Below are positions 54,587 through 64,000 of a stretch of DNA of 64,000 nt, piece by piece (the first letter of the stretch is position 1; every line of letters begins with the position of its first letter). The position numbers and the translations under genes were made by a program. The notes under the pieces are model-generated. The model searched no databases. It had not been told where the DNA came from and worked only from the letters and a program-made list of their open reading frames with translations. This stretch comes from Adineta vaga (taxonomy: Eukaryota > Rotifera), in the NCBI GenBank assembly GCA_021613535.1, contig CP075496.1, positions 9,176,001 to 9,240,000 on the forward strand. Reading direction: 5' to 3'.

Positions 54587-54981
54587 TTGTAAATTAATGA
54601 TTGAGAAACTACAACGTGTTTAATTTTTTATATCGATTTGAAAGTAAGTTGAAAGAAAAGATGACAGAATTATAAGAAAAACAGATGATTCACTAGAAAA
54701 TTTGCCCAGTATGCGAAGGTTTTTTCCATCTTTTACCTATTGCGAAAGAAATATGAGACAACCAGTGACACAGCTGTCGACACTTACATATTTGATTTGT
54801 CTGAGGATTATTTTTTGAACTGAACTAGTAAATAATTAGCTATTTTCTGAAAAACTATATCAATGATATTTTGAAGATGGGGCATAAAACAAAAACAACA
54901 TATTTATTTCAAAAAGCTTTGAATTACACACTATGATTTTATTTCAATAGATATCAATTATAAAAATATCTAGCTAATATT
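54587..54981. other. Promoter-side spacer of the helicase-RBR gene
   Basis: About 395 bp between the start of the helicase-RBR gene and the 3' end of the second ART gene, both on minus. AT-rich; nothing specific seen. Confidence 0.5.
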
Positions 54982-57511
54982 TCAATTGTGTAAATCATAT
55001 GTTTTTAAGTATATAATCCAGACATTTTCTGCGTCTGGCAATTCACGTATATTGCCTATTTGAAAGATACTACCCATAGCAAAGAGTACTTCATCTTCAT
55101 CGGGAAACATTGAATAGCGAGATATATTAGCATAGGGACGTATTTTTGAAATCGAATCTGATTCAATACTGAATACAACTGAAATATCATCGGAATTGTT
55201 TTGAAATATATTAGCATACATTAGAGCAATTTGCATTGATGTTGTTGTAGACAAGAATGTATTGATTGAAATAACACTACCACGAAGTTCTTTGAAAGAG
55301 TTAAATTCTTGATAAGACATCAGTTGACCACGATAAAAGGTTTCTGTTGATGGTAAACCGGATCTTTCAAGCCAATTGTTCTGTCTGTATGATTCATTTA
55401 AATGTGTATAAATATCAGTAAGAATATAGCGTAATTTAAACATTGCATCAACGTTACTCTCTCGAAGTGTTTGATTGATCGTTCTACAGACAAACGAATC
55501 GCGTGTGTACCATTGTACAGCTGCATGCGGAATGTATTCTATTTCAAATTGATCTATTTCCGCGAGAATTGTTTCATCATCAGAGTAGAGCCGACGAAAT
55601 TCAGTGATCATTTCTTGTCTAGACTCATATGTATGTGGTACGCAAAGGATACTGTCAATAGTACGTTGATGAGCAAGAAACATATGCTTTTGTTCTTCAT
55701 CATAAACAGTAATTGGCAGTGGTAATCGTAATTTTGTGTTCTCGACATCTTTCAACATCTATATAAAATTAGAAATTGACTTTGATCTCATACTAAAATT
55801 CTGTCCTACCTTAGTTTCATTAGTTGTATTCGATTGAACATACCATTTAATGATGGAGATACCTAATGACTTCTTAAGTGTATCAAAGTCTTTTTGTATT
55901 TGACTGATGAGTTTTTTCGAATCATTAAATACACCATGGATTTCTGAATGATTTCGAGCCCATTCCAAATTTGGATCGAGATGTGCACAATAAATATATG
56001 TAGCAAATAATTGTTTGATCACACATATTCCTGTTTGAAATAATGTATTGCCAAGTGATCCTGACACTACGAGAAATATATATCGTTGTTCACGTAATTG
56101 TGTTTCAATGAATGCTAAACAATTTGTTATCTTATTGAAAAATGTCCATTGAAATGGTTGAATAAATTGATCAAATTCATTGTTTGATTCGCCTAACATT
56201 TCATCAAACCAAATGAAAGAAATTGATTGTATTTTCGAAGAATCTAAACGAGCATAGTCAAACGAAGATATATTTTGGAAACGACATTTGTCTACAAATT
56301 GAAAAGTGAACTGTCTTCGTTGATTCATTTTACTATTTTTTTGTTCCGAAGTTAATTTAGGCTATTTAAAAGAAAAAAAATATAATATAAATGAACAAGA
56401 AGAAATAGAATAGATATGTCTTTTCATCTTACTTCAAGTCGAAGATCTCCATTTGCAATACAATCTAGATACCACTCAAAAATTTCTGATGTTACTTCTA
56501 TTTGTCGTTCAGCAAATGTAACGTGAGCTCGACGAAGTGCCGAATGAAATCGAGGATTTTCGTCCAATTGATTAAAATCAGTAGGTGCTACTCGTGAGAC
56601 TTTCCATTGTCGACCATATGTAAATGCAAAATTCCATCTAATCTCATTGTGAACAAGTTCATTCTCAAGAAATGCACACCAGTTATCTTCATCATCCATA
56701 ACATCTCTTTCAGTCGAAATCATCAATTTACTCCATTCACTTAAAATAGATAATTCATTTCCATACAAATAAAATCGAATTGGTGATAAACTTTTTATAA
56801 GTCGACACAAAAAATTGGGATGATCATTACTAAATAGTAGTTTATCGTACGGTAAAAGTGATATGTGTTCGTCCTTGATTGGTATATAATCATTTAATTG
56901 ATGAATAACTACTGAAGTGTATCCAATCTTGTTACCTACGATAAAATTGACATATTCTATGACTATATATATTGTTTTAATTAACGAATAAACTTACAGA
57001 TTTGTTGTAATCTTTGTTGAGTATTATCTAGATTTTCTTGACTACTGTTCAATGGAATAAGTAGAATATGACACGGTTCTGCCTTAAATAATGACATAGC
57101 CCATTCTTTTAGCGTACGTGCTTGTTGATAGTAAATTTTTGTAAGAGATATTCTTTCTAATTTGATTTGTTTTTCACCTTCTTCAGTCAAAAAACGTACG
57201 ATATCATTCGTCAGATTTAATGTCAACTGTCGCACTGAATTCTTTGTTCGATTTGATTGATCATGTTTGTAGACAGCTACCACGCGATGATTTCGTTCTA
57301 CCCGTTCCAAGAGATCTTTATCAAGAGAATCAAGAAGAATAATAAAATATCGTTGTAGACATGCATCAGTAAGTTGTGGACTCGTATCAATCAATTGCTC
57401 GAGTGAGTTTTCATCGAATATACATAATAATGGTACTGGTAATCTCAAACTAATACTTCCGATACTTCTGTTACAACCAAAGATTACAGCAGTTGGTTCA
57501 AATGATGCCAT
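54982..57511 (-). CDS. ADP-ribosyltransferase with a large N-terminal region
   Basis: Four exons on minus: 57511-56998, 56935-56433, 56361-55810, 55758-54982; in frame, 781 aa, intact. Residues 1-170 (MASFEPTAVIFGCNRSIGS…) contain a pattern also seen in response-regulator-like or Rossmann-type domains, judged weakly. About residues 220-340 hold a compact region (DNWCAFLENELVHNEIRWNF…YGRQWKVSRV) not recognised. Residues about 340-520 repeat the kind of domain that precedes the ART in the gene at 38-40 kb. The C-terminal ART domain has YTRDSFVCRTINQTLRE, Arg in FYRGQ, INTFLSTTT, and the ExE pair in FPDEDEVLFAM, so all catalytic positions are present. No TPRs follow; the protein ends soon after the catalytic domain. 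Arginine-specific transfer from NAD+ is expected. No signal peptide, so probably cytosolic. Confidence 0.88.
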
Positions 57512-57981
57512 TCTCTAATTTGAAATTCTAGTCACGTTGTTCGAAAGAAAATAAATAAAGGTAGTAGCCGATAGTCAAGTATAATAAGAAGGAAATGAAA
57601 ACAACTTTGCTTTGTTGGAAAAAACCAAGGTGTACGTAGTAAGTTGGAAGATACCAAAAAAACAGTATTCTAGACGATTTTATTGTGTACTTATTGATAT
57701 GAAGCAATATTTATTTTTTGACAAAATAATAGAACTCTTCTAAATATATATGTATATATGAATCATTCTGAATTTTACCAGATAATTCAAGCAGACCTTG
57801 CGTTAATTTTATTGTAAAAAGTGTAAATATTTTCTCGTTTTCTATCGCACACGTTATTTTCTTTTTTTTTGTGTTCTTTTCATTTGCATATCTTACAGAA
57901 CGGAACAAAGAGTCTTTTCTCTTGTATATTGGAAAGAAATATTAGTTTATTATAACAATCGACTTCTAATAACGATACAGT
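57512..57981. promoter_or_regulatory. Divergent promoter region (inferred)
   Basis: About 470 bp separate the start of the minus-strand ART gene (57511) from the start of the plus-strand F-box gene (57982), so both promoters must lie here. TATATATGTATATATG lies near 57745. No core-promoter motif can be assigned with confidence. A 65-aa minus ORF inside is not supported. Confidence 0.4.
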
Positions 57982-59809
57982 ATGTCTGTCAAACAAGATT
58001 CATTATTTTGTACTTTACCTGTGGAACTTATTTTTCACATTTTTCGTTATCTCGATGTATACACTATTGTTCATTCATTTCGTCTCGTTTGCAGACAATT
58101 TTACACACTTGTTAATACTTATGATCAATTTGATTTCAACTTCAATATGATTTCAAAATCTGATTTTCATTATCTTTGTAATCTTATTCCACCGAAGAAT
58201 ATCAAGTCATTAATACTTTCTGATGACGATGGAACACCTGGTCAAATTGAATATTTCCTATCGCGCTTTCGTTTAAAACAATTTATTCATTTATACTCGT
58301 TGACTCTTCTGGACATTGATGACTGTCATCTAGGTATTATTTTGAAAGATATAAGTAAATTGAAACTCGTGGAATTAATCATTACTTCTAAACAAGATTT
58401 TTCTCAAAATAATACAATTTCAGATGGTTTATCATCGGCCATTTGTTTGCCTACTCTTCGAAAATTTTGTTTAGATATTCCAACCTTTGATATATCTCAA
58501 ATAATCTGGTCTTCTAAATGTATGCTACAGCATTTGGAAATTTATTGTTTTACTTTTGATGCATACTACAATATTCTTTATCATTTACCTAAACTACAAA
58601 CATAAGTAGTAGAAAAATTAACTATGAATGAACTGGATGGTATTATACCTGATCTGACAGATCTAACACCATCTTGCCACTTATCATCATTAACATTTAA
58701 ATATTGTAATATGAATATGGTCATGACTCAACTGCTTCTTTCACTAACACCAACCTTAGAACATTTGTGTTTGTTGCGTTCTGTTGATGTACATGATTTT
58801 ATAGCTTATCTAGCGGAATGGCAAAAGTTTATCGAAACAAAATTACTTTTATTAACTAAATTTGAGTTTCTTCTTACTGAATTCGTACTATTTCTAACGA
58901 CTTCTATTGATATTGAACAGTTGATTGCTCCATTTCGAACACCATTTTGGACGGAAATCAAACGTTGGTTTGTTATATGTGATTGTGACACGAACTCACG
59001 TTCTTTAATAATGTATTCCCCATCTGTATACGATCCTCGATTTGAATGCTCTTTTCATTCAAAACAAATCTCTCGTTCAACTTCAACATCAATGATTAGT
59101 AACACACTTATCATGAATCACATACGTAAATTGTGTATAGATTTAATTGAAGCAGTACCTACGATGACTTCAGCACAGGTATGCAGTCGTTGATATGTTT
59201 TTATCACTTATTCGCTCTTACATATAGGGTGGTTTGCCAAATACTCCTGTATTTCCTAATATTGATTGTCTTACATTGCGAATTCCTGACCCATGGCCAG
59301 TATGTTCACTTCATGTTCTTTCAACTCTTATCAACCTATCACATATAACTAAAATAGTGTTAAAAATTGGAGATTTATTGGATTCTCATCCGAATTTCTT
59401 TCGCAACGTTGATTTATTACTGAAATCGACACGAAATGTTTGTTCACTAGTTATATCTAGTGCTCGCTTCTATGCAAACTTACGTAATCGAGATTTGGAA
59501 ATATGTTCGATAATCCCAAAACATGTGAAACATCTCACCATCTCAATATCTACAATAGATCAAATGAATGTAGTCATGCAAAAACTAAAATATCGATCAA
59601 GCATTACATTCGTATATATGAACACTTCATTTGATCCTGCTGAGATGCATATAGAATGGTTTAAACGTGAAAATGGATATTATACTTATCGTTTAAGCAA
59701 TAGTGCTTTATCGATGTGGTTTGACAGAAGCGAGTACAGTGTAAGACGATTAACTGATCGAGATAATATTGACGAACAAATGACCGTAAATAATCCATTT
59801 CTAGTATAA
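57982..59809 (+). pseudogene. F-box/LRR-like gene with an in-frame stop codon
   Basis: Exons 57982-59178 and 59228-59809, joined in frame through a 49-bp GTATGC...ATATAG intron (Gln|Gly). A canonical F-box is present at residues about 8-50 (FCTLPVELIFHIFRYLDVYT, IVHSFRLVCRQFYTLV), followed by leucine-rich strands typical of rotifer F-box proteins. A TAA at 58603-58605 interrupts the same reading frame after YHLPKLQT; it continues directly with VVEKLTMNELDGIIPDLTDL. One base change (TTA to TAA, for example) would account for it. Without the stop it would have about 592 codons. Either the gene is truncated after the F-box and N-terminal LRRs, or this base is wrong. It is not closely similar to the F-box pair at 22 and 35 kb. 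A transposon-like element begins 7 bp after the stop at 59809. Confidence 0.75.
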
Positions 59810-59816
59810 CCATTTG

Positions 59817-60737
59817 TACACCATGATCACGTTGATTTTGACCGTTTTGCTTAGTTTGCTGTGTTTAGGGAGAGCATCAGATACTTTTTATTTTGACATA
59901 GCGTGATAGAGCATCGTCTACTCTATCGAACTATACAGTTTTTATTTTGTTTATTTTAAACCTTGTCCCCAAATTCTGTGCATTCATAAAAATAGTCATT
60001 CAAAATGTTTTAAAACTAGCAATTTTCGAACCCTGTTTCAGGTAATACCTCTTAATGATTAATTTGTAGAGAGTATTAACACTTTTTATTGTTATATAGA
60101 ATAACAGATCATACTTCTCTCTGTCAAGCTAAGCATTTATTTTTCCTATAAGCTTGAGGAAATTTTCAAGGACTAGTTTTGAATTATTTTTGTAAATGCT
60201 TTTTGCACTTTTCTTCGAACAAGTCTGAGTTCTTTGAGCATTTAGATCTTTTCTTTAATATATAACACGTAGTTGAATAAAGTATCGACTCCTCTATTAC
60301 TTTGTATACTTTTAATTAGCTTTACGTTCGATATTACGGATAAATTTGCGCAAAAACGTTAATAAAGTCAGTTTTTCACATGTGCAGAAAAGGGCCAAAT
60401 CTTACCAAAAAAATTTATTTTCTCCTCAAAATAGAGTAATTTTCACTTGACATGTTTTTCCCGAGGACTATTAATGTACTTTTTCCCATTTAAAACAATT
60501 TTCATTGTCGATGATTTCAATCAAAGTGAAATATAGGTTTGCAAAAGTTCAAAATCAGGGCTTCTCAAATACTACTAGACTTTAGAACAAAGTTTAAAAT
60601 AAACAAATAAAAAAACTATATAGTTCGATAAAGTAGACGATGCTCTATCAGGCTATATCAAAATAAAAAGTATCAGATGCTCTCCCTAAATACAGCAAAC
60701 TAAGCAAAACGGTCAAAATCAACGTGATCATGGTGTA
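59817..60737. mobile_element. 921-bp element with ~150-bp terminal inverted repeats, non-autonomous
   Basis: The left arm begins TACACCATGATCACGTTGAT at 59817 and runs to about 59970. Read on the other strand from 60737 the right arm begins with the same 20 bases and matches with a few differences for about 150 bp, including GCATCGTCTACT and TTTGTTTATTTTAAAC. Both ends are bordered by TA, fitting a Tc1/mariner-type TA target duplication. The centre of about 600 bp is AT-rich, has no ORF over 60 codons and no transposase motif. It could fold back on itself. Most likely a non-autonomous MITE/foldback copy. It sits only 7 bp after the F-box gene's stop codon, so it may supply that gene's 3' end. 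Confidence 0.75.
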
Positions 60738-60901
60738 TATAATACTACTTATTGCGATATAAACTTTTATTATATACTTTCGATAGAGATTTTTCTCAAG
60801 AAATGTTGAATGCGAACAGTTGTTTTTATATTAACAGATAAACTCATACATTAATTTTTTATTTCTTAATTATTTAAAACTAAAACAGAATATTTAGTAA
60901 A

Positions 60902-61381
60902 TCACGATATTACACAGGATCTGCTTGTTCGAGAACGAAAACGTTGTTGAAGTCTTAGCATTGGTTCAATATAATTTTCTTTTAACCATTCTTGTTTGAA
61001 AGCAAGAATTCTTTGAACTTGACATGTTCGTCCGGCGATGACCAACGAAGGCACGACAACCAATTGTTGACGTACTTGACCAATTTCATAAAATCTTCCT
61101 TGCATATCCCGACTCAATGCATCACTTTGAAAAAATACTTTTCCAATAAGTATGTTTGGATTGAGCGTAAGAGCTAGGAAATATACGAGCTTATCTTCTT
61201 CATCAGATAACGATGCCCATCTCGAATAATTTGTATAGCGTTTAATATCATTATCGTTATAATCAATACAGTAACATACACAATTCAGATAGTACATGAT
61301 TTTTCCAATATCACTGTTCGGAACATTTGCAATGTTTGTTGTATCACGAATTTGCAATTGTTGTCTTTCTAAATATGCCAT
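60902..61381 (-). CDS. Hypothetical protein with C-terminal CVIS (CaaX-like) tail
   Basis: Single-exon ORF of 159 aa. It begins MAYLERQQLQIRDTTNIANV and has no signal peptide or membrane segment, so it should be cytosolic. It ends with a basic stretch RFRSRTSRS followed by Cys-Val-Ile-Ser. This is a CaaX box with aliphatic middle residues; Ser at the last position is typical of farnesylation, and the preceding basic residues resemble the polybasic targeting region of small GTPases. No G-box motifs are present, so it is not a GTPase itself. I do not recognise a family. Prenylation and membrane attachment are predictions only. Confidence 0.5.
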   Translation of the reverse strand: MAYLERQQLQIRDTTNIANVPNSDIGKIMYYLNCVCYCIDYNDNDIKRYTNYSRWASLSDEEDKLVYFLALTLNPNILIGKVFFQSDALSRDMQGRFYEIGQVRQQLVVVPSLVIAGRTCQVQRILAFKQEWLKENYIEPMLRLQQRFRSRTSRSCVIS

Positions 61382-62797
61382 ATCAGCAGAAACTTTTCCA
61401 GAACAATTATTGACTTGTATATATCAAATGATTTTTTAAATCTGTTGTAACTAGTGTAGACGGTGAGAGAAATAAGTATGTAAATGAACTAGAATAGTTA
61501 TGGAAAGTGAGAAGATTATGGTGGAACCGAATATATACTACTATTCTACTTCTGACTATTTTATTCTTTACTACCTATGTGTCAACAGCTTTTTTTCTTT
61601 ATTCTTTTACATCCTATAGACGGGCATGAATCATTAAATCGAGATTTTCCAACTTCTTTTCTATTTGATTCATAGACAAATCGAAAAACAAGTCATCAAA
61701 CAATAACAATACCTTCATAATAATATTCTTTTTCAACATGGTATCTAACTTTTATTTTAAACGTCACATCGTTTTGTTAATAATGAAACACATCATCTGG
61801 TTGCATTTCGTATACATATGTTATTAATTGGTTATCTTGAAAAAGACCATATCTTGAAGGTGGGTGTTGCATAAGTGTAGTACTCATCCACACACCACAC
61901 CCTTATGTTTTAAGAGTATAGCAGTTAACTGGAAATAAGAGCAGAAAGCAACACTCATGTTCATATACAACTTTCTATAAAACGAACTCAAAATTCAGAA
62001 AAATATAACTCCATAGTGCAAATGCAAACGTCACTTTTAGTATAGTATAATGAAATTTCAGAACGTTTCCGTGCCATTAGTACACATATACAAAAGAATT
62101 TGTTATATAGATCAAGATGAGTTTTCAATTTTATAAAACTTTTGATCATAAAATACACTAAACAAACAATTAAGAATACAATCGAAAACGAAATGTTTGA
62201 CTGTGCTAACAAAGATTATATTTAATAGCAGTCTCAGACATATTCCTAATCAGAGAAAATTATTCACCTCTCAGTTTCATTTATCAAACGAGATAGAAGC
62301 ACTCGCACACTCACATCACGTTTTACTTCTCAATCAAAACAATGGAAATTTGATCGCACTATTCAATTTTTTTTTCGTTTTTTATTACAATGCACTTTCT
62401 CTATGTTAATATTGATATTGAAATGGTTCGACAAAATCATCTCAAATTTTTTTTTGACTGTTGATCTTTGTAATTAAAAAAACACACATATGTAGGTAAT
62501 AAAATATCGTTTTGATCAAATTACTATTCATTTAAAACTAAGATATATTTTTTTCAGGTCACAATAATATTCGTTCGATTGTATGTAAATGAAAATTTTC
62601 AGATAAAAAATCAAATCCCTTGATAACTGAAAAACGAGATGCATTTTTTTCATCCTTCTGATGGTACGAAGATAAATGAAAAAACAACAGATATTCTGTC
62701 TTTTGTCAATAATAATATCAACTTCTTCCTATAAATTTCGTTGACTTGTGTCATGAAGATTTTAGTTTTTGCTTACTGTCGACTAAACTAAGTAAGA
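61382..62797. other. Intergenic with a telomere-like repeat
   Basis: About 1.4 kb containing the foldback repeat at 61851-61904 and two short ORFs (61988-62212 minus, 62197-62409 plus) without domains. No coding-like exon series was recognised. Confidence 0.5.
61851..61904. repeat. Telomere-like foldback repeat, copy 4
   Basis: ATCTTGAAGGTGGGTGTTGC on the left faces CACACCACACCC on the right. Read on the other strand it carries GAGTACTACA in the loop at the same place as copy 1, followed by ACACCCACC and CAAGAT, so the two copies clearly share ancestry. Confidence 0.65.
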
Positions 62798-63448
62798 ATG
62801 CCTTATGAACAAACATTTTTTATTATCATCATTCTTGTCACTTTGATCAATGTTCATTCCACTGATGGATTTATATGTAGCTGTTCATGTTGTACGGGCA
62901 ACCGTTGTACACGAATATCACCCACGAACTATACAATCTCAACTTGTGAAGCATGCGAATCGATGTGTCAGAATGAGTTTTCATCAACTTGCATGAAAGG
63001 AGCTAGCCATGTTTCTTATCAATGTATGAACGATGCTCTACTATCACGACAGTTGGGTGGACCAAACTGGATTGGTACATTTCATGCCACAGATGAATGT
63101 GATACAACAGATTGTTGTTGTCTAACTGATGTTGTATATTTTAATCGTGGAAATAACAATAATCTTCATATTCAAGGTCAATTTAACGGACAATGTTCAA
63201 GTGCATCACCCACTGTGTATGCTATATACGCCATGCCCAATACATATTCTGCTGAATTCCGATTTTTAAATCAACCTATAACGGTTAAACTGAGTGCAGA
63301 TAGTCAAACAATCTCATTCATGGAAACAGATAATATGGCATGTCGTTATAAAGCTGTAAGAGTAAATAATGCATCTTTTAATACAATTAACTGGATATAT
63401 ATATTACTGCTTAGCAGTCTGATCAATTCTAAAAAATATTTCTTCTAA
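62798..63448 (+). CDS. Secreted Cys-rich protein, possibly GPI-anchored
   Basis: Single-exon ORF of 216 aa. A signal peptide (FFIIIILVTLINVHS) is followed by a Cys-rich segment: CSCSCCTGNRC, CEACESMCQNEF, CMKGASHVSYQC, then DECDTTDCCCLTD, about 18 Cys in the first 115 residues. The second half (YFNRGNNNNLHIQGQFNGQC … SFMETDNMACRYKAVRV) has a beta-strand character. A C-terminal hydrophobic tail (INWIYILLLSSLIN) after a small-residue region could be a GPI-attachment signal or membrane anchor. No family was recognised; such proteins in rotifers form lineage-specific groups. Surface or mucus function is an inference. Confidence 0.6.
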   Translation: MPYEQTFFIIIILVTLINVHSTDGFICSCSCCTGNRCTRISPTNYTISTCEACESMCQNEFSSTCMKGASHVSYQCMNDALLSRQLGGPNWIGTFHATDECDTTDCCCLTDVVYFNRGNNNNLHIQGQFNGQCSSASPTVYAIYAMPNTYSAEFRFLNQPITVKLSADSQTISFMETDNMACRYKAVRVNNASFNTINWIYILLLSSLINSKKYFF

Positions 63449-63604
63449 GACTTATATAATTCGAATACTTATTTTATTTTGCTTATTGGAAAGCTTTTTC
63501 TTCTTACGATCGTATATTTAATAAATAAATAAATAAACAGGACCTCATTTTAAGTTTTAAATAAAGATATGATTATTATATACTCGGAAAGAAAGAAAAT
63601 CAAT

Positions 63605-64000
63605 TTAACTCATAGTGAATTTATGTGAGCTGGCCATATCTAACGCTAATGCTTTCATATTCAAGACATTCTTCTGTTCATCAAATGTCCATTGAGTTGT
63701 TGGTATTAATGATTGTCCATTCCATGTAATAGTACTTGGTCGTCCACTCAGACCAAATATTTTGATTTCTTCTAATTTGATTTCTTTATCCATTTGAGGA
63801 TAATCGTAAGACCATGGTTCAAGCATTAAACGTTGAGAATTGTATGTAAAAATAAAATGATTATATTGAGATCTTTCAAATGTATCGATAGATTCACCAT
63901 CATCCCAATATAAATCACCTTGAGCTTTTCCACGTTTATCGAGAGCAACAACTAGATAGAATGGTTTCTTTCGCGATAGAACTGTATTCATTGCACTTCG
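63605..64000 (-). CDS. GH31 alpha-glucosidase, C-terminal part (cut by window end)
   Basis: The minus-strand frame is open from the window end to a stop at 63605 and codes at least 131 aa. LVVALDKRGKAQGDLYWDDG followed by ESID is the signature of the C-terminal beta-sandwich of GH31 enzymes such as lysosomal acid alpha-glucosidase and sucrase-isomaltase. The following YNHFIFTYNSQRLMLEPWSY and EEIKIFGL pattern fits the same domain, and the protein ends MASSHKFTMS. The catalytic barrel lies beyond position 64000. The enzyme cleaves terminal alpha-1,4-linked glucose; lysosomal or secreted location cannot be judged from this part. Confidence 0.85.
   Translation of the reverse strand, partial: RSAMNTVLSRKKPFYLVVALDKRGKAQGDLYWDDGESIDTFERSQYNHFIFTYNSQRLMLEPWSYDYPQMDKEIKLEEIKIFGLSGRPSTITWNGQSLIPTTQWTFDEQKNVLNMKALALDMASSHKFTMS

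Overview
The window looks like nuclear DNA of a bdelloid rotifer (Adineta/Rotaria type). It is AT-rich and gene-dense, with spliceosomal introns mostly of 49-90 bp whose donors are often GTAAG, GTTAG or GTTCG. It carries family types that are abundant in bdelloids: R-S-E ADP-ribosyltransferases with TPRs, NHL-propeller proteins, F-box/LRR-like proteins, EGF mosaics, bacterial-style kelch proteins and several bacterial-type enzymes. It also holds scattered GTGTGGGTG motifs like the bdelloid telomeric repeat. The assignment is by inference from sequence; no database search was possible.

Layout. At 2-8 kb there are a GT69/CAP59-like glycosyltransferase, a frameshifted sialidase-like gene (minus), a peroxisomal 2-hydroxyacid oxidase ending in SKL, and a membrane-anchored Thr-rich/kelch protein. 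At 9-14.7 kb lies RPB1, the largest RNA polymerase II subunit, in 12 exons; its degenerate C-terminal repeat domain is split over micro-exons and there is an apparent one-base frameshift before it. At 15.5-21.5 kb are two type II membrane proteins (one GT25-like) and an M28 aminopeptidase. At 22-24 kb lies a decayed F-box/LRR-like gene whose less damaged paralogue is at 34.5-36.6 kb on the same strand. At 26.8-33.6 kb are an orphan 7TM receptor and a 5.7 kb secreted EGF/FN2-like mosaic gene.

At 37-48 kb, all on minus, are a broken ThuA-like gene, an ART-TPR gene with a frameshift, a B-box/NHL gene, a DUF2891 enzyme of bacterial type that has gained introns and a signal peptide, and a vWA-domain protein. 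At 48.2-54.6 kb lies an intact 11-exon gene (1,903 codons) joining a CCCH zinc finger, a DEAH helicase, RRM-like modules and a complete RBR ubiquitin ligase. At 55-57.5 kb is a second, intact ART gene. At 58-59.8 kb is an F-box gene with an in-frame stop, followed 7 bp later by a 921-bp element with long inverted repeats. The window ends with a putative CaaX-tailed protein, a secreted Cys-rich protein and the 3' end of a GH31 alpha-glucosidase.

The genes are unrelated neighbours, not an operon. Three shared themes stand out: surface glycans (three glycosyltransferase-like genes, a sialidase-like gene and a glucosidase), ubiquitin or ADP-ribose signalling (RBR, F-box, NHL, two ARTs), and probable acquired bacterial-type enzymes. 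At least six genes carry single-base frameshifts or in-frame stops, including the essential RPB1, while long multi-exon neighbours are perfectly in frame. Whether these are real decay of one allele or sequence error should be settled first.
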